NCBI RefSeq assembly: GCF_040050925.1 | Contig: NZ_CP157390.1 | Span: 372,001-436,000, forward strand | Length of the DNA: 64,000 nt | Direction: 5' to 3' | From: Leifsonia sp. NPDC080035 | GTDB lineage: Bacteria; Actinomycetota; Actinomycetes; Actinomycetales; Microbacteriaceae | Shown: positions 42,931-51,971 of the stretch, piece by piece | Numbering within the stretch: position 1 is the stretch's first letter | How the letters are laid out: every line of letters begins with the position of its first letter | Made by a program: the position numbers and the translations under genes | The notes under the pieces: generated by a model | The model's input: only the letters and a program-made list of their open reading frames with translations | The model's database searches: none | Told to the model about the DNA's origin: nothing

Positions 42931-43838
42931 TCCTGACCGTCACCCCCAACCCGGCGATCGACGTGACCTACCGGGTCGCCGCGCTCGAACCCGGCGAGAC
43001 GCACCGGGTGCAGGCCCCCGCCTCCCGCGCGGGCGGCAAGGGGCTGAACGTCGCGCGCGTGATCGCGCAGACCGGTGGAGCGGCGTTCGCCCTGACCACG
43101 GCGGGCGGCGCATCCGGGCTGCGTCTGGCGGAGGACCTGGAGGCGGACGCGCTGCCGTCCGAGCTGGTCCCTGTCGCCGCCGCCACGCGCAGCAGCATCG
43201 CGATCGTGGACGAGGCCGCCGGCGAGACCACCATCTTCAACGAGGCGGGCGAACCGCTCGGCACGGCCGAGTGGAAGGCGCTGCACGACGCCGCCGAGCG
43301 GCTCGCGATCCCCGCCGCGACCATCGTCGGCTCCGGCAGCCTGCCGACGGACGCACCGGACGGGTTCTACGCGGAGCTGGTGGCGATCGCCCGCCGTCGC
43401 GGCGTCCCGAGCGTGATCGATGCGACCGGCCGTGCCCTGCTGCTCGCGGCGGAGGCGGGCGCGACCGTGCTGAAGCCGAACCGGCGCGAGCTCGCCGACA
43501 CGGTCGGCGCGGACGACCCGGTCGCCGGCGCGCGCACGCTGCTGGATGCCGGCGCCGGGCTGGTGCTGGTCTCGCTCGGCGCGGAGGGGATGCTCGCCGT
43601 CGCCACCGGTGCGGAGCCGGTGGGGGTCCGCCTCGCTCAGCCGCTCAGCGGCAACGCGACCGGGGCGGGCGACGCCGCGGTCGCCGCCGTCGCGTCCCTC
43701 CTCGCCGAGGGCGTCGACGACCCGGAGCGCCTGCTCCGGCGCGCGACCGCCTGGTCGGCGGCGGCCGTCCTGGCCCCGCTCGCCGGAGAGCTCGACGCCG
43801 CCTACCCGGAGTTCGAGGCGCGCCTCGTGACCCTCTGA
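42927..43838 (+). CDS. PfkB-family kinase (tagatose-6-P / fructose-1-P kinase)
   Basis: A 303-residue PfkB sugar kinase of the LacC/FruK type: start MILTVTPNPAIDVTY, AGGKGLNVARVI, and the C-terminal GNATGAGDAAVAAV with the catalytic aspartate. LacC/AgaZ-type members phosphorylate tagatose-6-phosphate to the 1,6-bisphosphate. ATGA overlap with the kinase upstream. Confidence 0.85.
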   Translation: MILTVTPNPAIDVTYRVAALEPGETHRVQAPASRAGGKGLNVARVIAQTGGAAFALTTAGGASGLRLAEDLEADALPSELVPVAAATRSSIAIVDEAAGETTIFNEAGEPLGTAEWKALHDAAERLAIPAATIVGSGSLPTDAPDGFYAELVAIARRRGVPSVIDATGRALLLAAEAGATVLKPNRRELADTVGADDPVAGARTLLDAGAGLVLVSLGAEGMLAVATGAEPVGVRLAQPLSGNATGAGDAAVAAVASLLAEGVDDPERLLRRATAWSAAAVLAPLAGELDAAYPEFEARLVTL

Positions 43839-43868
43839 CCGCCTGACCGCCTGACCGCCTGACCGCCC
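43835..43868. repeat. Short tandem repeat of 8 bases
   Basis: The unit gaccgcct occurs three times in a row with a fourth degenerate copy (gaccgccc), starting at the pfkB stop. It sits between pfkB and the aldolase and may vary by slippage. Confidence 0.65.
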
Positions 43869-43892
43869 GACTCTCTGACCCCCGGAGGACCC

Positions 43893-44765
43893 ATGCCCCT
43901 CGTGCCGACGCTCGAGCTGCTGCACGGCGCCGCGGCGCGCCGCACCGGCGTCGCGGCGTTCAACGTCATCCACCTGGAGACGGCGGAGGCCATCGTGGCG
44001 GCGGCGGAGGAGACGCGGCTGCCTGTCATCCTGCAGATCTCGCAGAACTGCGTCCGGTACCACGGCTCCCTCGAGCCGATCGCGCGGGCCGCGCTCGCGC
44101 TCGCATCCGACTCCCCCGCGCACGTCGCCGTGCACCTCGACCACGCCGAGGACGAGGAGTTGACCAGGCACGCGATCGATCTCGGCTTCGGCTCGGTGAT
44201 GTTCGACGGCTCCACGCTGCCGTACGAGGAGAACGTGGCCGCGACCGTCCGCGTCGTCGAGTACGCGCACGCCAACGAGGTCTCGGTGGAGGGGGAGCTC
44301 GGCGAGATCGGCGGGAAGGACGGCGCGCACGCGCCCGGGGTGCGGACCGACCCGGCCGAGGCACGGCGGTTCGTGGCGGAGACCGGTGTCGATGCGCTGG
44401 CCGTCGCCGTCGGCAGCTCGCACGCGATGACCGAACGGACCGCCAGGCTCGACCTGGGGCTGATCGCCGCGCTGCGCCACGCCGTGCCCGTCCCCCTCGT
44501 GTTGCACGGCTCCAGCGGCGTCCCGGATGAGACGATCGAGGCGGCGATCCGCTCCGGAATCACCAAGGTCAACGTCTCCACCCAGCTGAACCGGTTCTTC
44601 ACCGAGGCGATCCGCGCGTTCCTCGCGGACGAGCCCGGCGTGGTGGACTCCCGTCGCTACGTGCGGGAGGGACGTGCCGCGGTGGCCACGGAGGCGGCGC
44701 GCCTGATGACAGTGTTCGACGTCGCCGCGCGCGCGGCGAGCGGAACGGAGACGGCACGAGGATGA
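43893..44765 (+). CDS. Class II ketose-bisphosphate aldolase (GatY/KbaY-like)
   Basis: A 290-residue zinc aldolase. Catalytic/metal residues: Asp-His in HLDHAEDEEL, VEGELGEIGGKDG and LVLHGSSGVPDETI with the second histidine. It would cleave tagatose- or fructose-1,6-bisphosphate to dihydroxyacetone phosphate and glyceraldehyde-3-phosphate. It shares a 4-base ATGA overlap with the regulator gene and sits behind GGAGGA. Confidence 0.85.
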   Translation: MPLVPTLELLHGAAARRTGVAAFNVIHLETAEAIVAAAEETRLPVILQISQNCVRYHGSLEPIARAALALASDSPAHVAVHLDHAEDEELTRHAIDLGFGSVMFDGSTLPYEENVAATVRVVEYAHANEVSVEGELGEIGGKDGAHAPGVRTDPAEARRFVAETGVDALAVAVGSSHAMTERTARLDLGLIAALRHAVPVPLVLHGSSGVPDETIEAAIRSGITKVNVSTQLNRFFTEAIRAFLADEPGVVDSRRYVREGRAAVATEAARLMTVFDVAARAASGTETARG

Positions 44766-45547
44766 ACAGAGCGGAACGCCTGAACGCGGTCCTCGACCTG
44801 CTGGCCGAGGACGGGCAGATCGAGGTCGAGGAGATCGTGGCGAAGCTGGACGTGTCGGCGGCGACCGCCCGGCGCGACCTCGACGCGCTCGCCTCCCAGC
44901 AGCTGCTGACGAGGACGCGCGGCGGGGCGATCGGCCAGTCCGTCGCCTACGACCTCCCCATCCGCTACAAGCGCGAGCAGCACACCCCCGAGAAGCTGCG
45001 GATCGCGCAGGCGGCGAGCGCTCTGGTGCCGCGCGGCGCGGTGGTCGGGCTGTGCGGGGGGACCACGAGCACCGCGGTCGCGACCGTTCTCGGCTCGCGC
45101 CCCGACCTGATGGAGCCGTCGCCGCATCCGAACCTGACGGTGGTGACGAACGCGATCAACATCGCGGCACAGCTGGTGATGCGGCCGCAGATCAAGACCG
45201 TCGTCACCGGCGGCGTCGTGCACGCTCGCTCCTACGAGCTGGTCGGCCCCTACAGCGACGTGGTGCTGGAGAAGATCACGATGGACATCGCGTTCATCGG
45301 CGTCAACGGCATCGACCCGATCGTCGGCGCGACCGTGCACGACGAGGGCGAGGCGAGCGTGAACTCGCTGATGGCGCGCCGGGCCACGCGGTCGGTGGTC
45401 GTCGCCGACTCCAGCAAGATCGGCCGCAAGGCGTTCGCAACGCTCGGCGGACCGAAGGTGCTGACGACGCTGATCACCGACGACGGGATCACCGACGAGC
45501 AGCGCGCGGCCTTCGTCGAGCACGGCATCGAAGTGATCGTCGCGTAG
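44762..45547 (+). CDS. DeoR-family regulator (AgaR-like)
   Basis: A 261-residue DeoR regulator: helix-turn-helix EIVAKLDVSAATARRDLDAL near residue 25-45, and the sensor domain GLCGGTTSTAVATVL and DIAFIGVNGIDP. It is encoded within the catabolic operon and probably binds the operator motifs at 40781-40968. It resembles AgaR in context. Confidence 0.88.
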   Translation: MNRAERLNAVLDLLAEDGQIEVEEIVAKLDVSAATARRDLDALASQQLLTRTRGGAIGQSVAYDLPIRYKREQHTPEKLRIAQAASALVPRGAVVGLCGGTTSTAVATVLGSRPDLMEPSPHPNLTVVTNAINIAAQLVMRPQIKTVVTGGVVHARSYELVGPYSDVVLEKITMDIAFIGVNGIDPIVGATVHDEGEASVNSLMARRATRSVVVADSSKIGRKAFATLGGPKVLTTLITDDGITDEQRAAFVEHGIEVIVA

Positions 45548-45557
45548 GTTGGTGGGG

Positions 45558-46718
45558 ATGACCGCGCATGTGATCCACTCCGCCCGTCTCGTCTCCGGCG
45601 GCCGCATCGTCCACGGCGGCTGGGTCCGCTTCGAGGGCGACCGCGTCGCCGAGACCGGGGCGGGGGACGACTGGCAGGCGAGCGCAGCCGGTGACCAGGA
45701 TGCGGTGGTCACCGACGCCGACGGCGGCTGGCTGACCCCCGGCTTCGTCGACATCCACACCCACGGCGGCGGCGGCACCAATTTCGATGACGGCGACGAC
45801 GCGATCCGCACGGCGCTCGACATGCACCAGGCGCACGGGACGACGCGCTTCGTCGTCTCCCTCGTGACGGCCCCGGTCGAGGTCCTCGCCGAGCGCGCCC
45901 GCGGCGTCGCTGCGCTCACCGGCACGGACCCGCGCATCCTCGGTTCGCACCTGGAGGGCCCGTTCCTCGACGTCGGCCACAAGGGCGCGCACGACCCCGC
46001 GCTGCTGCGCCCCGCCGGCCCGGCCGACATCGACCTGCTGCTGGAGGCCGCGGGCGGCACGCTGCGGCAGATCACGCTGGCGCCCGAGCTGCCAGGCGGC
46101 CTGGATGCGGTCCGCGCGTTCCACGCGGCCGGCGTTGCGGTGGCGGTGGGCCACACGGGCGCCGACTACGACCAGACGCTCGCCGCCTTCGACGCCGGGG
46201 CGAGCATCCTCACGCACGCCTTCAACGGAATGGACGGCATCCATCACCGCGCGCCCGGTCCCGTCGCCGCGGCGACGCGCACCCCCGGGGTGACGGTCGA
46301 GGTCATCAACGACGGCGTGCACGTGCACCCGGAGGTCGTGCGGATCGCCTTCGCGTCCGCCCCGGGTCGCATCGCCCTGATCACGGACGCGATGGCGGCG
46401 GCGGGGGCGGAGGACGGCGACTACGTGCTCGGCTCGCTCGACGTCGAGGTGCGCGACGGCGTCGCCCGGCTGGCGGGCGGCGGCTCCATCGCCGGTTCCA
46501 CGTTGACCCTCGACTCGGCGCTGCGCCGCGCCGTGACACAGGTCGGCGTTCGCGTGGAGGACGCGGTGACCGCGCTCACGTCGACGCCCGCCGCTGCGAT
46601 CGGCCGGGGGCACGATCTCGGACTGCTCGCGCCGGGCTACGCCGCCGACGCGGTTCTCCTGGACGAGGACTTCCGCGTGCTGCAGGTGTGGCGGGACGGC
46701 GCTCCGCTCCCCCGCTGA
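45558..46718 (+). CDS. nagA: N-acetylglucosamine/galactosamine-6-phosphate deacetylase
   Basis: A 386-residue amidohydrolase that deacetylates GlcNAc-6-P or GalNAc-6-P. Landmarks: DIHTHGGGGTNFDDG, SHLEGPFLDVGH, VGHTGADYDQ, HAFNGMDGIHH, and catalytic Asp in ITDAMAAAG. ATG 45558 is preferred over TTG 45549. Its place beside the SIS, ROK and PfkB genes suggests GalNAc-6-P. A second copy is at 53326. Confidence 0.9.
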   Translation: MTAHVIHSARLVSGGRIVHGGWVRFEGDRVAETGAGDDWQASAAGDQDAVVTDADGGWLTPGFVDIHTHGGGGTNFDDGDDAIRTALDMHQAHGTTRFVVSLVTAPVEVLAERARGVAALTGTDPRILGSHLEGPFLDVGHKGAHDPALLRPAGPADIDLLLEAAGGTLRQITLAPELPGGLDAVRAFHAAGVAVAVGHTGADYDQTLAAFDAGASILTHAFNGMDGIHHRAPGPVAAATRTPGVTVEVINDGVHVHPEVVRIAFASAPGRIALITDAMAAAGAEDGDYVLGSLDVEVRDGVARLAGGGSIAGSTLTLDSALRRAVTQVGVRVEDAVTALTSTPAAAIGRGHDLGLLAPGYAADAVLLDEDFRVLQVWRDGAPLPR

Positions 46719-46728
46719 GAACGAACGG

Positions 46729-46758
46729 GGCCGGGCCCGTGCGAGCACGGGCCCGGCC
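46729..46758 (+). terminator. Terminator hairpin after nagA
   Basis: A perfect 13-bp stem (ggccgggcccgtg and its complement, 46729-46741 and 46746-46758) with a 4-base loop, 10 bases after the nagA stop. It ends the catabolic operon. Confidence 0.72.
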
Positions 46759-46968
46759 ACCAATCCTCCCCGCGGTGACGGATGTTCGGGTCATCTATCA
46801 CCGTGCGCTGCACCCGCCCCCTGGCGGGACCGCCGCGCACGAAGGAAGAGACGCACGCCGTGACCGCCTATGACGCGGTTTCGCGAGAAATCTCGGAAGA
46901 TTCTCCGGCGCGGCCACGACGCGCCGGGCCATTGGGTTTTCGGGGCGCGGATGCGGCACACTCGATGG

Positions 46969-49083
46969 GTGCATCCCGACTCGTCGCACCCCGGAACCGA
47001 GCTGTCCGACGCCGAACTGGTGGAACTCACCAGGAGCGGCGACCGCGCCGCCTTCGCGGAGCTGTGGCGCCGTCACGCCCGCGCCGGCCTGACCGTCGCC
47101 CGCTCGCTGACCTCCACCTTCGACGCGGACGACCTCATCGCCGAGTCGTACGCCAAGATCTTCGCCGCGATCGGCCGGGGCAAGGGCCCCACCAGCTCGT
47201 TCCGCGCCTACCTGTTCACGACCATCCGCAGCGTCGCCGCGTCGTGGGGGCGCGCCAGGCGGGAGACACCCATCGAGGACGTCGAGTCGGTCGAGGATCC
47301 GGCGTTCGGCGACGACGCCACGATGGATGCGCTCGACCGCTCGCTCACGGCGCAGGCGTTCCGCTCGCTCCCGACGCGCTGGCAGGAGGTGCTCTGGTAC
47401 TGCGAGGTGGAGGCGATGAAGCCCGCCGAGGTGGCGCCCCTGCTCGGGATGTCGGCGAACGCGGTCGCGGCGCTCTCGTACCGTGCACGCGAGGGCCTGC
47501 GGCAGGCGTGGGTGCAGGCGCACCTGGCGTCGGTCCCCGAGGACTCGGACTGCCGCTGGACCACGGAGCGCCTCGGCGCCTACGCGCGTGGCGGGCTCTC
47601 GAAGCGCGACACCGGGAAGGTGGAGGGGCACCTTGCCGAGTGCGCGCGCTGCAGCGTCGTCGCCGCCGAGGCGGAGGAGGTGGGCAGCAGGCTCGCCCTG
47701 GTGCTGCTGCCGCTCACCGTCGGTGTCGGGGCGACGGCGGCGTACACCGCGTGGATGCAGACCGGCGCGAATGCGGTGCCGTACGCGCTCGGCACCGCGG
47801 GGGCCGCCCTGCCGGCGGCGGCGGTCGGCGGCACGGCGGTCAGCGGCACGGCGGGCGGCGGCGGGGCAGCGGGCGGTGGCGGTGCGGGCGGCACGACCGG
47901 GGGCTCTGGCTCAGGTGGCGGCGCGGGCGGCGGCTCGACCGGTGCGGTCGTGGGGATCGCCGCGGGCGGCATCCTGGTGGCAGCGGCGATCGCTGGCGCG
48001 GTGGTGCTCGGCCCGCAGCTGTTCGGCGCACCTGTCTCCGCCGAGACCGCCGGCCGGGCGCCCGGGACCTCGGCGCCGCAGGATTCGTCGTCGACCGCCG
48101 TGTCGCCGCCCGATGCCGAGGTCCGGCTCCCCGTCGCGCCGCCCGGGGGCGCACCCGAGCTCCCCGTGACGGTCGGCGCCCCCGGCGCCCCCGCAGCGCG
48201 GCCGTCCTCCACGCCGAGCCCGTCCGCGTCCGATCCCGCCGCCACTCCCGGGGCACCCGCCGCTCCCGGGGCACCCGCCGCTCCCGGGGCACCCGCCGCC
48301 CCGGCCATCCTCACGCCCGCGTCGGGCACCGCCACCGCGGCCCGCAGCGTGGTTGTGTCCGGGACCGGCGCTCCCGGCGCGACCGTCGGCATCGCCGCGG
48401 GCGCAACGCGCCTCGCCGCGACGACGGTGGATGCGCGCGGAGCGTGGTCCATCGCCGTGCCGATCTCCGCCCTCGGCGACGGCGGCTGGACGCTGTCCGC
48501 GGCGCAGACCGTGAACGGCCACACCTCCCCGGCCGCGACGGTGCGCCTCGTCGTCGACAGGACCGCGCTCGCTCCCGTCCTGACCGCCGTCGACACCGGC
48601 GCCGGTGCGGACGCCGGGCTCCTCGCGCCGATCGTGAGCGGCACCGCCGAGCCCGGCGCGAGCGTCCAGGTCTTCGACGGCGATGCGCTGCAGGCGACCG
48701 TCACCGCCGACCCGGCCGGGCGCTGGACCACCGCCGGTCTGACCGGTGTGCGGGCCGCGTTCGCGCTCGCCGCCCGGCAGACCGACCCGCTCGGCAACGT
48801 CTCGGCGCTCAGCGCTGCGCGCGCGGGGAGCGTGCGGCTGCCGAGCGTCCGCGCCGAGGTCACCGGGACCACCATCGGGCTCTGGGTGACCGGGGCCGCC
48901 GGGCACACCGTCCTGGTCATGGCGGATGGGCGCTCCGCCGGGTACAGCCTCACCCTCGGCCCGGACGGCAGCGCGAGCGGCTACTACGCCTGGACGTCGC
49001 CCGGTGAGCACCGCATCGGCGCGGCCTACGCCAGCGGCGGCCGGCGCGGCCTGGTCGCAGACGTGCCGATCACGATCGGCTGA
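46969..49083 (+). CDS. ECF sigma factor fused to zinc-finger anti-sigma-like, membrane and Ig-like domains
   Basis: A 704-residue fusion. Residues 20-90 are sigma region 2 (FDADDLIAESYAKIFAAIGR) and 125-182 region 4 (MSANAVAALSYRAREGLRQA). Next is a zinc-finger anti-sigma-like segment with H221, C225 and C228 (HLAECARC), hydrophobic helices at about 242-262, 268-292 (weak) and 325-348, a Gly-rich loop, a Pro/Ala-rich stretch with (GAPAAP)3, and from 440 Ig-like domains. It reads as a membrane-tied sigma factor with its own inhibitor and an outer sensor. I favour GTG 46969; ATG 46951 and ATG 46870 are alternatives. Gene-free 46759-46968 shows no clear promoter. Fusions of this kind are known among actinobacterial ECF groups. 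Confidence 0.82.
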   Translation: MHPDSSHPGTELSDAELVELTRSGDRAAFAELWRRHARAGLTVARSLTSTFDADDLIAESYAKIFAAIGRGKGPTSSFRAYLFTTIRSVAASWGRARRETPIEDVESVEDPAFGDDATMDALDRSLTAQAFRSLPTRWQEVLWYCEVEAMKPAEVAPLLGMSANAVAALSYRAREGLRQAWVQAHLASVPEDSDCRWTTERLGAYARGGLSKRDTGKVEGHLAECARCSVVAAEAEEVGSRLALVLLPLTVGVGATAAYTAWMQTGANAVPYALGTAGAALPAAAVGGTAVSGTAGGGGAAGGGGAGGTTGGSGSGGGAGGGSTGAVVGIAAGGILVAAAIAGAVVLGPQLFGAPVSAETAGRAPGTSAPQDSSSTAVSPPDAEVRLPVAPPGGAPELPVTVGAPGAPAARPSSTPSPSASDPAATPGAPAAPGAPAAPGAPAAPAILTPASGTATAARSVVVSGTGAPGATVGIAAGATRLAATTVDARGAWSIAVPISALGDGGWTLSAAQTVNGHTSPAATVRLVVDRTALAPVLTAVDTGAGADAGLLAPIVSGTAEPGASVQVFDGDALQATVTADPAGRWTTAGLTGVRAAFALAARQTDPLGNVSALSAARAGSVRLPSVRAEVTGTTIGLWVTGAAGHTVLVMADGRSAGYSLTLGPDGSASGYYAWTSPGEHRIGAAYASGGRRGLVADVPITIG
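48246..48303 (+). repeat. In-frame 18-bp tandem repeat
   Basis: An 18-base unit (cccggggcacccgccgct type) occurs three times and encodes GAPAAP repeats in the linker of the fused sigma factor. Copy-number change here would shift linker length without breaking the frame. Confidence 0.7.
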
Positions 49084-49095
49084 CCGGACGCCGCC

Positions 49096-49875
49096 TCAGC
49101 CGCGCCCGGAAGACGGGACGATCCCGCTCGCGCTCCACGCCTTCGCCGAGACCACGACGGGTCCGCTCGGCAGCCGGTCACGGCACAGGGAGCGCACCCG
49201 GTCCCGGTCACCGGGGTCGAGCGCGGCGAGCTGACGTCCAGCGGGTGAGACGCCGAGCGTGTACGGCTGCCACCAGTCGTCGAAGCCCGGGTACGGCACC
49301 TCCACCGTCAGCTCGGTCTCGCGGACCTCCACGCATCCCGCCGCCCGCAGCAGCGCCGGGAGATCGCCTCCGCGCGCGCCCGTCCGATCGGTCTCGTCGT
49401 CGACGTCGCGGGCGACGTCGCGCAGCGCGCCGAAGAACAGGCTCTGCGGCGCCCGGCCGCCGGCGAAATCCCACACGCACGCTGCCACCGCGCCGCCCGG
49501 CCTCGTGACCCGCACCAGCTCACCGACGCCGCGGTGCGGGTCTGCCATGAAGTGCACGACCAGCGCGGCCAGCGCGGCGTCGAACGCGTCATCGGGGAAC
49601 GGCAGCGACTCGGCGGAGGCGACGCGGGCATCCACCCCGGGCAGTCGGGAGCGGAGCGCCGCGACGAACGCGTCCGCCGGGTCGACGGCGGCCACGTTCG
49701 CGACGCCGTACCGCGCGGCGAGCACGCCGGTCAGGGCGCCGGGACCGCTGCCGACATCGAGGACCCGTCCGGTCTCCGGCAGACGCGCGCTGGCCGCGAA
49801 GAGCGACGCGAGCGGGGTCGAGTACCTGCCCATGAAGCTGTCGTAGGACGCGGCGGCGACACCATCGAACGACAT
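49096..49875 (-). CDS. SAM-dependent methyltransferase
   Basis: A 259-residue class I methyltransferase with motif I VLDVGSGPGALTGVLAARYG, acidic motif II VAAVDPADAFV and motif IV FDAALAALVVHF. Similar to UbiE/Methyltransf_11 enzymes; substrate unknown. Convergent with the sigma fusion gene. Confidence 0.85.
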   Translation of the reverse strand: MSFDGVAAASYDSFMGRYSTPLASLFAASARLPETGRVLDVGSGPGALTGVLAARYGVANVAAVDPADAFVAALRSRLPGVDARVASAESLPFPDDAFDAALAALVVHFMADPHRGVGELVRVTRPGGAVAACVWDFAGGRAPQSLFFGALRDVARDVDDETDRTGARGGDLPALLRAAGCVEVRETELTVEVPYPGFDDWWQPYTLGVSPAGRQLAALDPGDRDRVRSLCRDRLPSGPVVVSAKAWSASGIVPSSGRG

Positions 49876-49884
49876 GCGGGGATC

Positions 49885-50430
49885 CTATGCGCGTGCGGCG
49901 TAGCGCGCGCTGTCCCCGATCTCGATCAGCGGCGCGTAGAGCGCCATCGCGTCGAGCGCCCGCCGGTGGTCCTCGTCGCTGAGCCCGGCGCAGGCGTCCG
50001 CGGCGACGAGCACCCGCACGCCCGCGTCCGCCGCGGCGAGCGCGGTCGAGAGCACGCAGCAGTCGGTGGAGACCCCGGCCAGCACGATCTCGTCGGCGTC
50101 GCCGATCGCCTCCCGCAGCTGCGGCCCCCACTTGCCGAACGTCGGAGCGGAGACGACGGGATGCCCGGTGTCGCGGAACGAGAGCACCTGGTCGTAGATC
50201 GGGTCATCGTCCGGGACGAGCGCGAACGGCCACTGCTCGTAGTACGACACCCACGCGCCCTGCGGCCGCTCCGGCGCCACGAACCGGGTGAACACCACCC
50301 GGTCGCCGAACGCCGGCAGCATCCCGGCGATCACGGCCTCCGCCTCGGCGAACCGGGGCGTGAACCACTCGCTCGCGGGGTCGCCGAACACCTGCTGCAT
50401 GTCGATGACCACCAGGACAGGCGCGCTCAT
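49885..50430 (-). CDS. Isochorismatase-like cysteine hydrolase
   Basis: A 181-residue hydrolase with the catalytic triad of the family: Asp in LVVIDMQQVF, Lys in FGKWGPQL and Cys in STDCCVLSTA. Members split amides or carbamoyl groups (nicotinamide, ureidoacrylate, N-carbamoyl compounds). It overlaps the NCS1 permease by ATGA, so it likely hydrolyses the imported compound. Confidence 0.87.
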   Translation of the reverse strand: MSAPVLVVIDMQQVFGDPASEWFTPRFAEAEAVIAGMLPAFGDRVVFTRFVAPERPQGAWVSYYEQWPFALVPDDDPIYDQVLSFRDTGHPVVSAPTFGKWGPQLREAIGDADEIVLAGVSTDCCVLSTALAAADAGVRVLVAADACAGLSDEDHRRALDAMALYAPLIEIGDSARYAARA

Positions 50431-51893
50431 CGCTCCTCCTGCCTGCGGATCGCGGAGCGCCCGAAGAGCAGGGTGCCGAGGAAGCCGATCGCGAGCGAGA
50501 CGAGCACGCCCAGGTTCGCGTACGCCCAGTCGCCGCTCGTGCCGCCGATCGGTCCGAGCAGGTAGCCCTGCCAGCTCAGCCAGGAGGCCGCGGTGTTCGT
50601 CACCAGCCCCCAGCCGATCGCGGTGCCGATCACGATGAGCGCGATCGGCAGCCAGCGCACCGAGCCGTAGCGCCCGCGCCGGTCGTACAGCTCCGCCTCC
50701 GCGTAGTCGCGGCGGCGCAGCGCGATGTCGGCGACGAAGATGCCGCACCACGCGGCGATCGGCACGCCGAGCGTGATCAGGAAGCCCTGGAACGGCACGA
50801 GGAAGCCGTTCGCGAAGAACACGACGTAGACGGCGCCCGCGGTCATGATGACGCCGTCGATGCCGGCGGCGACGAACCGCGGCACCCGGACGCCGACGCT
50901 CAGCAGCGCGAGGCCGGACGAGTAGATGTCGAGCACCGCTCCCCCGACCAGTCCGAGCACGGCGACGATCACGAAGGGCACCAGGAACCAGGTCGGCAGC
51001 AGGGACGCGAGCGCGCCGATCGGGTCGGCCGCGATCGCCGTCGAGAGCTTCTCCGACGAGCCGGCGAGCAGGATCCCGAAGATGAGCAGGATGACCGGCG
51101 CGAGCGACGAGCCGAAGGTCGTCCAGCCCACCACCCCGGAGGAGCGCGTGCCGCGCGGGAGGTAGCGCGAGTAGTCGGCGGCGGCGTTGACCCAGCCGAG
51201 TCCGAAGCCGGTGAGCATGAACACGAACCCGCCGACGACGTGCGGGACGTCGCCCGCCGGAAGCGCGCTCACCGCGCCGAGGTCGATGTGCCCGAGCACC
51301 AGCGCGATGTACACGACGGTGAGCACGCCGGTCACGATCGTGATCACCATCTGCATCCGCATGATCAGGTGGAAGCCGATGACGCCTCCCGCGATCACCA
51401 GCGCGACCACCACGATCAGGGCGACGAGCTTGGTGACGACGCCGCCCTCCCAGCCGAGCTGGGTGAACACGGTCGCCGTCGCGAGCGCCGCGAGCGCCGT
51501 GAGCACGGTCTCCCAGCCGACCGTCAGCAGCCAGGACAGCGCGGACGGCACGCGGTTGCCCTCCACCCCGAACACCGCGCGGCTGAGCACCATCGTCGGG
51601 GCGGAGCCGCGCTTGCCCGCGAGCGCGATGACCCCGCAGAGCAGGAACGAGGCCACGATGCCGATCACGCCGACGATCGTCGCCTGCCAGAACGAGATGC
51701 CGAAGCCGAGCAGGAACGACCCGTAGCTGAGCCCGAACACGGACACGTTCGCGCCGAACCAGGGCCAGAAAAGGTCGCGGGCGCGACCCTTTCGCTCGCT
51801 CTCGTGGATGGTGTTGAGCCCGTTCAGCTCGACGCCGAAGGTGGTCGCCGCGCTGCCGGCCCGGTCCGGCGCGTCCTCGCCTGTGCTGGTCAT
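50427..51893 (-). CDS. NCS1-family nucleobase/hydantoin permease
   Basis: A 488-residue permease with about 12 helices. Typical segments are GRARDLFWPWFGANVSVFGL, GVEGNRVPSALSWLLTVGWE and AADYSRYLPRGTRSS. NCS1 carriers import cytosine, purines, allantoin, hydantoins or thiamine precursors. Coupled by ATGA to the cysteine hydrolase. Divergent from purU. Start ATG 51893 (MTSTGEDAPD). Confidence 0.9.
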   Translation of the reverse strand: MTSTGEDAPDRAGSAATTFGVELNGLNTIHESERKGRARDLFWPWFGANVSVFGLSYGSFLLGFGISFWQATIVGVIGIVASFLLCGVIALAGKRGSAPTMVLSRAVFGVEGNRVPSALSWLLTVGWETVLTALAALATATVFTQLGWEGGVVTKLVALIVVVALVIAGGVIGFHLIMRMQMVITIVTGVLTVVYIALVLGHIDLGAVSALPAGDVPHVVGGFVFMLTGFGLGWVNAAADYSRYLPRGTRSSGVVGWTTFGSSLAPVILLIFGILLAGSSEKLSTAIAADPIGALASLLPTWFLVPFVIVAVLGLVGGAVLDIYSSGLALLSVGVRVPRFVAAGIDGVIMTAGAVYVVFFANGFLVPFQGFLITLGVPIAAWCGIFVADIALRRRDYAEAELYDRRGRYGSVRWLPIALIVIGTAIGWGLVTNTAASWLSWQGYLLGPIGGTSGDWAYANLGVLVSLAIGFLGTLLFGRSAIRRQEER

Positions 51894-51971
51894 GCACCGA
51901 TCCAACTGCACCGGGCGAACACCGGTCAAGCGCGACGCGGCCGAACCCGCGCCGCCCGCTACCCTTGACGG

